Shown here: positions 1 to 10,575 of the stretch, in pieces
Layout: each line of letters starts with the position of its first letter
How positions within the stretch are numbered: the first letter of the stretch is position 1
NCBI GenBank assembly: GCA_973895155.1
Contig: OZ316895.1
Coordinates: 9,052,001-9,116,000 of the forward strand
Reading direction: 5' to 3'
DNA length: 64,000 nt
Source: Marsupella aquatica
Taxonomy: Eukaryota; Marchantiophyta
Translations under genes and position numbers: made by a program
The notes under the pieces: generated by a model
The model's database searches: none
The model's input: the letters and a program-made list of their open reading frames with translations, nothing else
Told to the model about the DNA's origin: nothing

Positions 1-1678
1 TCAACGCTCACCCGCTTTCTCTCTGTGACTCATTCTTCCAAATGATGGTCCATCGTTTCTTCTTCCTCTCCGCTCCCTCTTGTCATCGATCCTGGACAAC
101 AGACTTAACATGTCGTCTGTGTCTGTGTCCTCGTCGCTAATGCTCACTCTCTTGCTTACTTAGTTTCAACGTTCCACACTTTGCTTTTCACCGCCATCAT
201 TCAGTACATCCAACTCTGGTGGCTCAATTTCTACATTCCCACATTTCATCTTCCACCTTCATTGCTCAGCTTGAGCACCTCCACTAGCTTAGCTTCTTCC
301 ACAACATACACCTCACCCCTCAGTTTCATACTGAGCCTTCGCATTACAGATTCTATATATCCCTCCATATCTCAGTCGCACCGCCACCCTTACCGTCTAC
401 ATTTCAAACTTCGTCGTTTCGACTTCTTCCCTTCGACATTTATTACACATCACTCTCTCATCGTCAAATCGCCTGCTTACTTACCTCGGACATCGCACTC
501 TCCCACCTTCACTCTCATAAATGCCATCGTCCACGTCCACTTCCTCTCGTCACACTTCATTGCATAACTCTCCCCGTTCATCGTTCACTTGCCTCATCGG
601 TCACTGACTGGATTTTGCTGCAGAACTAATTGAGTAATGGACATTTGGATCGACAGATTGATCGACGCCTTACCTTCCACATTGGACGCAGTCGAAAACC
701 AGAAGCAGACCGCCAGGTTGAGCAGCAGCAGCAGCATTTCCCCGCGACCACCACCACCACCACCGCAAGCGACAGCAGCAAAGAAACCCCTCGTTAGCGT
801 CGCGCCAGCTCTTCTCTTTCTCTTCTTCTCCTCGCGCATCAACAAACCTCACCCAAATGTGCTCTATACCAACTCCTTCCTTCTTACACAAACACCACAG
901 ACGGCGGAGGACAGTCAGTCACTCCCACCATCCGCATAGACGCACCGGCACACAAACCCACAAACATACGCTCCACCAAAAACTGTCACAACCAGCAGAC
1001 AGGCAAAAGGCAAGGCAAGCAGATTGCTGGGCCCCCCCTGGCTCGCTCGAACAGCCGATCTCTCGCAAAAGTCCTCTGCGTGGGCCCGACTCGAGCCATA
1101 ACTAAATACTTTTCCTTCCTTCTGCATCGCCACCTCTTCCCTGCATTCAACTCTCCTCTTTATGAGTCTTCCACTGTCTGCGTTCTCTCTGCTAGTCTGC
1201 TGGGTTCTTCATCAGACTGCGGCTGCCTGACTAGTGGCTGACTCGCTGCCTGGCTGCTCGCGCTGTCGTAAATGCGTACCCTCGAGGATGGGGGGTAGGA
1301 GTAGGAGTAGGAGTAGTAGTAGGTAGTACAGCAATAAAGACCACCGTATCCAATTCCGAGCCTGAGAATTACGGCGGCACCGTACCCATACTCGTAGCCG
1401 GGTGATCAGGTGATGATTATACCTACAGGTTTTTAGTGGTAGGCAAGAGAGTCCACGGTGGACGACGGCGGGGACTGAGTTTACTGAGCGCTTGTATCAG
1501 GAAAGCACTCCCTTTCTCATGTCGAGAAGACAGTGGAAACAGACAACGAGACAACGAGAAAGAGAAACCCAGAACCTAGAACCTTGAACACCGTGCGCCT
1601 TCGCGAGAGTTAGTCGGTGCTCGTGAGGGTTTGGGCTTTTGGGTGCTTTAGGAAGTCAATTTCGGCCGGGCATGTACA
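1..1678. other. CT-rich low-complexity upstream region, no convincing gene
   Basis: The first ~550 bases are pyrimidine-rich. Around 720-775 there are short CAG and CAC runs, and around 1290-1325 a GGAGTA-type run. The open frames here (for example a proline-rich one at 637-939) are explained by this composition and have no recognisable domain. The stretch lies directly upstream of the NAF1-like copy and has the look of a plant promoter or 5' leader, which is inference from position and composition only. Confidence 0.5.
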
Positions 1679-4630
1679 ATGGCAGATATCCCAGAACCAC
1701 CGAAGATAGGTGCTGGGTTTATTTCAGAGATGTTGCGGGATGAGAGTCTTTCAGCCAAAGGTCTTGCAAGTGGGTGTTCGTCTTCATGAGCAACGAAAGT
1801 GAGAGCGAGGAGAAAAGTGATGATAGTGCAGAGGATGAAGGGGATGAGAAATCAGACGAGGTATCTTCCGTTGCAGACTCGGAGGAAGAAGATGCGAGGG
1901 AGACAAAGAGTAAGACTAAAACCCCGCGTAGACCAGACTCTGAAGACACGCAACCACCAAGAACGAAGCACGAGCTTGATGTAATTTTCTCTACCTCGTG
2001 AATGATCTGCCTTGCCCTTCAATGTCCTTGCCAAGTTTTGTGATTTGAGCTGAACAGTATTCGATTTTTCATTTCGTGATTATGATTTCTATTCTTCGAG
2101 TGCTGTTTCAGAGAAAGACTGCTCATGAGCACTTCGAAATGAGGATGGCTTGTTTGTTTGCAGTGCCTCTCTAAGAGCTGTCAGTTGATCGTGCAGCAGT
2201 TTTAAAACCTAGGAATTGTGGGATGCTTCTACGGTCGTGAGGCTGATCACATCCGCAAGTAATTGGTCATGGAGCCCTGACGAAGGTAATGCACAGCAGT
2301 GAGGAAATATTAGTTTTGCATCCTCCCTTTCAAATATACTCTTCCCAGACGACTGTATGCCAATATCAGGCGAGAAGATAAGATTGTTCGTAATTAAATC
2401 GCAGTACAACAAATAAACAGAACATGATGTACACGTACTATCAAGATGAGAAGTTTCTGGTTTCAGGATTAACTAGCGCGTTTTGTAGTCAAAACCTGTG
2501 CAAATGAAAAATGAGCAAATTAATGTGAACTTAGACCATGAAGAGTGGAGTCATCGGGTGGAATGAAGTTCAAGCACTCCTAGGCAGAGAAACTCATGTA
2601 ATGGCATAGGACAGGTCCTTGTTGACAATCAGTGTGACTTCAATCAACGATTCGAAGCAATTTATAGAATGTGGGTGACATGCAAAGTTTAACATAATTT
2701 CTTCTACATACAAGTCTTACCTACTGTACCCAAGGGGACCGCAGTCCTTGAACCTGACCACAAGTCATAGTCGGTGGCCTGTACTTCCTCGGTAAGTTTC
2801 TGCCACCCAACACAAGATTTTCCTCTGAAAATATCTACTCTGCACATCAAAGAAAGAATAAACTAGTCCTACAAAGTTGTTGTCGAATGCCTGAACTAGA
2901 AGCAAGTTCAAGACCTAGGATTGATTGTTTGAATCCGTTAGTTACCTTCTCACCTTTCCTGGTAGTCTGAATTCCTTTCATTGCCAAGTTTTTTTGAAAT
3001 GGTGGGCATCCTCATGCTCTTTGGATTCCAGGTTCAATGTGGACTAAGTGGTTTCCCTTTCTTGAAGTAAGTACTGGACTTAACGGTAATTGTTGTGTCA
3101 TCAGGGACTGAGGGAGTTCTCAACGAAAATTGCATTTTGTGGCTAACAGAATCCAGAGTTCCGCTTGGCATCGTGGACAAGGTGTTTGGCCCTGTGAAGA
3201 ACCCGTTTTATCTCGTTCGGTTCAATGAGGTGTCGGATACCAGAAATTGCAAAGACAGGAGCAGATGTGTCGTACGTGAGTGAATGTTCGGAGTTTGTAC
3301 CTAAGGACAATCCCAATCTTTACAAGAGAGCTGTCGTTCATCTGGTCTTGATGTTGAAGAAGTGGCATCGGATGAAGACCTTGAATTTTCGGATGATGAG
3401 AAAAGGCTGCAGCAAGGATGAGAGAGAAGAGCAAAAGAGCAGATGGCCAACATTCAAAGGGCAGCGAACCGAGAGGGGCAGAGGACGTGGCCATAACATA
3501 ATATTAGGGGTGCTATTACGCCGAGGAATACTGCGACTTTTGTGAGTATGAGAGTGATTCTTTTTGTTGTCAACAGTTCACACCTTGTGGTGGACATCGT
3601 TTGCTTATCACCCAGGATTTCTTGGGTGTAAAAGAGAAATTTGGGATGTAGAATCCTATGCGGAGAAAAGTGTTAATTGCATATTGATCTTTGACTCTCT
3701 TTGCTTGTTATCCCTGCAGGCAAATGCAGTGGATACTTCAGCACACTTCGTAGCAGGCATTGACCTTCAAGTTTCTCCATAGGACTCACAACTCCCCGGG
3801 AATAGACAACAGAATGAAAGAAGGTCGAGCCAAGGATGGCAGAACTCGCCACGGAACTCACGCCGTCAAGAAGTGCAGCCAAGGGGAGCAGGTCCAGCAG
3901 ATGGACAAATGAGTTCCTCTCAGCATCAACAATTTCCACAACGAAGACATGGGCTTTTATGTTACCTTACAAGCCAGCAGTCAAAGGCTTGCTGAACATT
4001 CGTATCAGCATCAACAATCTCCACAAAGAAGAGAGGGGCTTTATGTCACTGAATAAGCTAGCAGTCAAAGGCTTGCTCAACAAGTAAAGCAAGCCTTTGG
4101 TATGCAAGGCTTCTCTTTCAATGTGGGAGCAATGCCTGCTCACCTGCGAAGATAAGGATTCCCTATACATCAACACCACAGGCTTCCAAGTCTTTGTGTA
4201 TCAACAGGTACTGGCTATGTCGCTCCTTGTGGCATAGCTAGCCAGGGAAACGTTTACTCTGTCCCAGGTGGTCCTCAATTTGTGCAAAATTCAATGGCTT
4301 TGAGCAAATCCTAACGTACCCAATAACTTGTATTTCAACAATCAGGGACAAGGTCAAATCAACATGATTCAAAGTGAAGGTTACAGTAATGTCGTCATGC
4401 AGGACAGGTCAATTTTGGAGCACAGCCTCCACTGTAGTTCATCCCTCTCTAGCCACTTTCATGGACCCGTCTCATGTAGTGGGGTGGTTTCGCAGGATAA
4501 TAATAGTGCCCAGTATGAAGTCCCAAAATAGTCACAACCAAGGTGCAGTAGGTGTGGCCAGAGGTAGTTTTGATGGCCACAGAGGTCATTCATGTGGACG
4601 ACAGCAACGTAATTTATTGAAAAAATAAAA
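1679..4630 (+). pseudogene. NAF1: NAF1-like (H/ACA snoRNP assembly factor) pseudogene
   Basis: NAF1 is a nuclear factor that assembles H/ACA snoRNPs and is replaced by Gar1 on mature particles. Seen here, in order: an acidic N-terminal segment (MSNESESEEKSDD from 1786) running to a possible donor at 1981; a degraded exon around 2715-2791 (LPTVPKGTAVLEPDHK, then TAG) ending at a GTAAGT donor; and the Gar1/Naf1 core from ~3105 (NENCILWLTESRVPLGIVD, then FGPVKNPFYLVRF). The frame shifts near 3233 to PEIAKTGADVSYVSECSEF, and again near 3335 to an acidic DVEEVASDEDLEFSDDEKR stretch that ends in a stop. A Q/P/R-rich tail follows around 3790-3990 and Q/N-rich fragments around 4320-4400, also in mixed frames. 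Order and intron positions are kept, so this is a duplicated rather than a retroposed copy. At least three frame breaks and several stops argue against function. The exact ends are uncertain. Confidence 0.75.
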
Positions 4631-4761
4631 GGTTCCCGACACTAGTAACGGATATACCTTTCTACTTCGTTTGTTTTTTTAATGTCGGAAATCAATGTAT
4701 TTAACCACAACCGCCACTATGAAAGTGGGCCCTACCCCTAAACTGGCCCACTGTTCATTTG

Positions 4762-4835
4762 TGTGGGTGAATTGCCTGCGTGAACAGTAGAATTTGCGTG
4801 GTGAACAGTTGAATTTGCCTGGGTGAACAGTACAC
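4762..4835. repeat. Diverged short tandem repeat around GTGAACAGT
   Basis: The phrase GTGAACAGT(A/T)GAATTTGC or close variants recurs three times in about 75 bases, and GGGTGAACAGTAGACC appears again at about 5045. No coding potential is seen. It could be the decayed remains of a dispersed repeat family. Confidence 0.5.
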
Positions 4836-5189
4836 TACCCTGGAGGTTATGCCACTCACTTCCCATCATGAAACCCTTGTACCTCAAAATCAATTTTTTG
4901 AACATTTCTAAAAAGATATGAACCAAATTTTAGATGCAGCTTTTGTGGAATTAGGTTTCACCAAGATCGATGTTTTGAGCTACACTAGATATCACCCCCT
5001 ACCGTGAGTTGACCTTGATACTCAAAAATTAGTTAATTTCCTTGGGTGAACAGTAGACCCTGGCTATCTTTGACTCCGTTGTTGACAAGCCCCACAAGGG
5101 CAAGTCTCACATTTTCCTTCTTCTCCTCTCTTTGTACTCGTCCTTGCATGTCATCATCACTTGAAAGAGAAGGACTTGACTTAGACTTA

Positions 5190-5561
5190 GAGCATCTCCA
5201 ACCCAAGTGGGTTTTGCTATTGTAACTGGGTGTTGAACAAACCGAGTAAGGAATATCTAAAAAGTCAGGTTCAACCCACTCATGATAACTCTATCTCAAT
5301 TTCAGGAAGGGGGTTTTTTGGTTATTGGATCTGTATATGGGAGAGTTTATACACTAGTTGACTCCTTAGTGAGTTGCTGGGTTTTCAAGATCTCAACGGG
5401 TTTTCCAGATCTTGATACCTGCTGTTTAGGGAAGATTATCCATCAAGGTTGGGAATGTTTTTCAATTGGCCCTTAAAGATACTTACAATGAATTACATAT
5501 AAGACATTGTCTGACTAGGTAATGTACCCAATAAGCAAACCACATTGGGTTGGAGATGCTC
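5190..5561. mobile_element. MITE with GAGCATC termini and TTA target duplication
   Basis: A perfect 17-bp terminal inverted repeat GAGCATCTCCAACCCAA occupies 5190-5206, and its reverse complement occupies 5545-5561. The element is flanked on both sides by TTA (5187-5189 and 5562-5564). It is 372 bp long and has no transposase ORF. A 3-bp TTA/TAA duplication is typical of the PIF/Harbinger (Tourist-like) superfamily, and GAGCATC-type ends are common among plant MITEs. The superfamily assignment rests on the duplication alone. Confidence 0.8.
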
Positions 5562-5564
5562 TTA

Positions 5565-6646
5565 GTGGGACCCCAAAGGGTTTTTACTACTTGATGAGAC
5601 CCCAAAGTCTTTTCATCACCTGAAAGAGGAGAAAGTTATTTTGTGGGACCCCAAATGGAGTGTCACTACTTGGCAAGGCCCCCCACTGTCGACTTAGAGT
5701 GGCTTTACAAGGGGTGTGGGCACTTGTGCCTTTTTTCACGAGCGTGAAGTGGAGGGTTGCTTAGTGTGGGAAAGTTAGACTCCTCGATCAACATCTATTA
5801 GAAATGAATATCAATAAATGCAAATCACTTGAATGACAAAGGAGACGAAGTTTGAAAATATTTGGACTACCTCTACAGATGATCTATAATTTTAGATAAC
5901 ATAAGCACTGCACGTCAGGATTTCTGGCCCATTGCTTGCCAAGTAGGATTGATACATCCTCACATGTGAAATTGGAGTCCTTGTAAAGCCAATTGTAGCT
6001 GTCTCCAGTCATTCTACTGTCCAGATATAATCTTAGCGTGATTAAAAAGAAGCAATGGGCCCCATTGATGCCAAGTAGGATTAATAAGAAGCAATGGGCC
6101 CTCCTTCTTGTAAAGCCACCGTAAGACATGCGTGTAGACCAACAGTCACACTTTCCCCCACAAGATTCAAGAAGAAGCCACCCTTTATTGGACTCCTCAT
6201 TTGACAGCTATGAGGATTGAGTGGCAGGTACTTTCCAATGATGAGGGGCTGCCACATATACTTAATGCCATTTGTGAAATATCACTTTTTAATTCTGAAT
6301 ACATCTATCAAGGAGAATGCACACTCAAAAAATTTGTAATCTCATCGTGAAAATTTTTCTCTACTTACAAAAATCCTCATCAATGTATTAAAGACTCTTA
6401 CCAAAGTACAATAATTTATGGACAATAACAACTCAAAATTAAACCCAATTCTCTTGTCTTTCAGGGGGTTATAGCACACAATGCCCTTAAATGGTACATT
6501 ACTAGATGTACAAAAATATGCCAGATTATATTTTTGAGAATGACTACAAAGGAGATTAGTTACTTTCTTTACAATATGAAGCCCAAGAGGTTCTAACTAT
6601 TTATTGGCTTTTTTATAACCAAAAAATATTTGAAAAAATTCAACCC
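5565..6646. other. Gene-free, AT-rich intergenic DNA
   Basis: I see no gene. The phrase GTGGGACCCCAAA recurs about every 60 bases between 5565 and 5660. Two copies of AAGCAATGGGCCC lie at about 6050 and 6090. These look like eroded repeats. Confidence 0.5.
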
Positions 6647-6789
6647 TTTTGATGTAAATATTGTTTTTTCTCAAAGAGCCGGAAAAGGGCCGGAACCCGA
6701 GACACCCAGGGGACGAAGGGCGCACCGCCCTGAACAAGGCGGCACCCAAAAAACCAGCAAGAGCACTCACAATTTTGATGTAAATATTG
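6647..6789 (-). mobile_element. Short insertion flanked by a 17-bp direct repeat (SINE-like)
   Basis: The 17-mer TTTTGATGTAAATATTG occurs at 6647-6663 and again at 6773-6789. The 109 bases between (6664-6772) are GC-rich within AT-rich surroundings and begin with a T run. Read on the minus strand, this is a short GC-rich body ending in an A run, flanked by a long target duplication. That is the signature of a target-primed non-LTR insertion such as a SINE or a truncated LINE. No internal Pol III boxes were confirmed. Confidence 0.55.
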
Positions 6790-7575
6790 ATATATCACTC
6801 ACAAATTATCTAATTGGTTACTTTGTTTTACCATGTTGTTTGTTATCTTAAAATTTACTTTCCAAATTTTTGATCCTTTTTACAATTACTAAGTCTAACT
6901 TATTTTCCTTATCTTGTGCCAAACATGAATAGTTGTGTTTGTTTCTTGTTAAAGACATCAGTGTTCCTGTTTGTGACCAAATGTGATGATGTGACTGCAC
7001 ATGATGTAAGGAATTTAGAAAGAGCTTCCCATGGGGTCCCTGATCAGCTTATACACTTGCCATATATGCTGAGTGTCAGATCACACAAGTTGTGTGAGAT
7101 TCCTCAGGAGTGTTTTACAATGCATGGGGGCACCCTGCTTCTTTTCCCTCCCTCTCAGCTTAAAGTTGGAGTCTGTACCTGGTGGAAACTGCTGTAGTTG
7201 GCTTTACAATAACTTGGGAGCCCATTCAATTTTAGTGTCTAAAGTGATCCTATGTGTCAAGCAGTGACCGCAAGTAAATGTTGATGTGAAGTGATTGTCC
7301 GCAACCAGACAGTCCAGATGTGAAGACAGTTTTGTGTCCGCCACTTTTTTCTCAGAAATTTGTCTTGTCCGCAACCAGAGGGCAAAAGGGAGAGCTCTAG
7401 ACCACATACCACCAGATCCTAGTCAAGCTCCGAAGTGCAGACCTGGAGGTTCCCAGGCTGATGTTTGGCCAACAGAATACAACTTGAGCTATTACTGGTT
7501 GACCTTGCATTTAAACCAGTGATTATTTTTGTAAATCAGCTTTTAAGTACACTCCCACTTAAGCCCCGTTTGGAC
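6790..7575. other. Intergenic DNA, no gene recognised
   Basis: Several short open frames exist (for example 6916-7197), but none carries a recognisable motif. I see no further structure here. Confidence 0.4.
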
Positions 7576-8119
7576 TTGCCCGGCAAATAGAGCCTTTGGA
7601 GCCCGTCAACTGGCAAGTCGTCACCCGGACTGTCCCGGCCCGGCCATGACCTCCTGGCCTGAGCCGGCCCGCCCCTAAAGCACCCCAGAAAAACCCCCGC
7701 CCCGACCTCCCCGGCCCGACTTTCCTGGCAAAACCCCCCGGTCCTGGTCCCCAACCGCCCCACCCCAAGTACTTACCTAGGGCTCCTGGCCCCATGCCCC
7801 GGTCTCCCCTTCCCTGGCCCCATCCCCCTGTCTCCCCTTCCTGAGCTTCACTTCCCCGGGCCGGCAGGTTCAGGAGGAGGGGCCGGGAGGAGGGGAGGGG
7901 AGGGGAGGGGACCGGGAGGAAAGGAGGAAGGGGACCTGGGCCGGGTCTGGGTGAGGGGCCGGGTGCGGGGCAGGGCCAGGTCCGGGGAGGGGTAGGGCGG
8001 CAGGGTCCGGGACGAGGCCGGGTCTTGGCCAGGAATGGTTCGGGCCGGGGAATGATCAGGAATATCCAGAAAATAGAGCCATTTTGGTCTGACAAATGAC
8101 GAGTTTACGTGCCGGGCAA
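7576..8119. repeat. GC-rich block bounded by 10-bp inverted repeats, with G-quadruplex run
   Basis: A strongly GC-rich island lies in AT-rich surroundings. TTGCCCGGCA at 7576-7585 and TGCCGGGCAA at 8110-8119 are exact inverted repeats near its edges. AAATAGAGCC is present as a direct repeat just inside each edge (about 7585 and 8070). Around 7885-7911 a run of four or more GGGG blocks separated by single A residues forms a G-quadruplex-type motif on the plus strand. The proline/glycine-rich open frames across it (such as 7559-8095 on the minus strand) follow from composition and have no domain. It may be a small non-autonomous element; no target duplication was found. Confidence 0.5.
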
Positions 8120-8537
8120 CTCTGCAACTCACCAGTCACTTCAAACCCTGCACTTAAGATGTTTGAATTTATAATACTGCCACCCTTTTTGTTGTATTTA
8201 CAAAATGCCACATTTTCCATATATAGCTCCATGTTACCTTGGGTAACTTGTCATCCATATACTAAACAGTGATATTTTTTAAAATATGAAAAAAAGTATG
8301 GCAGTATTATCAATTAGAATATCTTTAGTGACAAAATAATTAAAAATTGTTCTGTAAATATGGAAAAACATTTGTCCACGCTCTTGACACTTCGTGGTGG
8401 TGGGCTTCCCGTTCCCATTCATGTGTTCACATAGCCCCCTTCAGAATTGGACAACTGGTCCTTGCTGATTAGTTACACGCTTCGTGTCTTATGCTTTGGC
8501 TTGGCAAATAGTTGATCCTGTTATTTGGATTTTTGCT

Positions 8538-8649
8538 CACGGACAGTTGTTCAGTTCTCAGTTATATGCAGCTGGTTCTGTTCCTGATCCTTTCACGGAC
8601 AGTTGTTCAGTTCACAGTTATATGCAGCTGGTTCTCTTCCTGATCCTTT
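8538..8649. repeat. Two-copy 56-bp tandem repeat
   Basis: The unit beginning CACGGACAGTTGTTCAGTT at 8538 is repeated at 8594 with only a few changes, giving an exact period of 56. No gene is recognised around it. Confidence 0.8.
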
Positions 8650-9544
8650 GGCTGAGTCAGCCCTCTTATTTGCGTGTAGATGCTTACTGTAGTTCGGTGT
8701 TCTTCTATTTCTTTTTCACCGGTAGTTTCTCCTGTTACCCTTTGCCCTTGGGACTGAATGTATTTGGTCTCCGGGTGGTTTTTTGACCTTTTGATCTGGC
8801 CTGTCACTTCTGATTCTTTATTGGGTTTTATTTTTCACATAAGTAAAGTGCTCCTTTCAAATAAAATAGGACAACTGCATCCAAATACAATATGTAATTC
8901 TGGATTTCTCAATAAATGCTTCTGATGTACGTAGCGGTTACAGATAAATGCTAGTATATTTATCAATTAATGCAGGCCGACATGGATCTAGGAAAAATAC
9001 ATTCCGGGTTGCACGTACAAAGGAAAGCTTTGGAAGTTTGACGGAACGCAATATTCCCCTGCACTTATACAACGGAATACATTTAGAAAAGAGGCATACG
9101 GTAAGGTGCATTTACGCAAGGTAGACTGTACAGTGATTTGAATTACTGTCAAGCGTATCACTACGCGGAAGAAAAGTACAGTATCTGTACGAAGTACATC
9201 CGAAAACAGGATGTACCTCATCGACGATGGTACCATCGGACGGCACCGGATGTCCGGGTCCCACAGAGTTCAATCATTCCTGGACTTACCCCTATGCTAG
9301 CTCAACTGCCTTATTTGTTACCGAGCTATTTCTATCCTTTCTCCAGCTAAGAAATGCCGGGCGGTGATTCTATTTCCGTTACGGATGTCTTTTTAATTTT
9401 CTTAATTTTTTCTCTCCTCTCAGTACGGCAATCGCCAGTAAGTGACGTGCTCCTAACGGTACTGTGACGGTGACGGTGGTCCGACGTGGCTTCGCACATT
9501 TCCTCTGTCCGCCCGTCACCAATCATCATGGATGCGTGCCCTTT
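8650..9544. other. Intergenic DNA, no gene recognised
   Basis: No domain, RNA gene or clear repeat was found in this stretch. Confidence 0.4.
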
Positions 9545-9545
9545 C

Positions 9546-10575
9546 GCACATATGTGGGATCATGGTTTCATGTGGTGTCCTAAACCCTGAACAAATCTCC
9601 CCCTAGGTTTAATTAAAGAATTGTAGAGCTCGGCTGTGTGTGCAATTAAATATTGTGGTCTGTTGTGCGTTCCCAATTACGATTGCCAGCACACTGAATT
9701 TAGAGGAAGATCTCATCTGCCCTATCGGAAATTCTCGCTGCCCTAAAAAAACGAAGTCAATTTCACTGTAATTCGTGAAAAGTATATACTAATTACTTAG
9801 TTCAAATTTAATGTCGTTAATACTAAGTTTTGGTGAACTTGATTTTGATTTCAAAGTAACATTCAAAACAAGGTTGTCCACATTTGTTTAGAGTCTTAAC
9901 ACAATGGGTGATGTGCAGTCAAATTGATAAAATTATTTTCACATTCTTTTAAACCGATCTTATCACTTGTTTTCCTAGTCCAAAGTAATATTTACCCAAA
10001 ATAATGTGAATAACATCAATTCATGAACAGAGCAAGAATTGTTTTGAATTAGTGTGATTAGCACTAACTACCCTGAACAGTGCACATGTATATGTGGGAT
10101 CATGTTTTCGTGTGGTGTCCTAAACCCTGGACAGATCTCCCCGAAATATTAAAGAATTCTAGAGCTCGGCTGTATATGGAATTAAATATTGTGTTCTGTT
10201 GTGAATTCTCAATTTCGATTGCACGAACACTCGATTTAGAGAAAGATCTCATCGGCCCCAGCGCAAATGTTGGCTGCCCTCGAAGAAAACACCGTACATT
10301 TCATTGTTGTGTAATTAGTTAGAAATCGACAACATTTCAACTTAATTAGTGCTATCCACAAAGTATTTAAAAATAAGTGATTTTGGTACAATAACACTAA
10401 ACGAATTTACATTTTTCAAAATTGTTCTCTCCCACTATTTTCCCTGAGTCTATTGGAACACTAATTCATGGGTGAAAATAATATTATATTTGAACACTAA
10501 TTCATGAACAGAGCCAAAAATCTTTTGATTAATGTAAGTGGCACTACAGTAGTTATCGTGATCAGTGTACAATAG
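9546..10575. repeat. Diverged tandem duplication, period about 536 bp
   Basis: The segment starting GCACATATGTGGGATCATG at 9546 reappears, diverged, at 10082. Shared landmarks include GGTGTCCTAAACCCTG, AGAGCTCGGCTGT and GATCTCATC. The tails also match: TTCATGAACAGAGC occurs near 10020 and near 10502, followed by related text. There are therefore two units of roughly 500-536 bp, and the start of a third may be visible near 10565. No coding content was seen. Confidence 0.7.

Noticed and set aside
637-939. Proline-rich open frame of 100 codons near the left edge
   Set aside because: Product follows from CAG/CAC runs, has no domain, and overlapping frames on both strands are equally open.
7559-8095. 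178-codon minus-strand open frame
   Set aside because: Pro/Gly/Arg-rich translation of a G/C-skewed repeat block. No domain is present, and other frames are open too.
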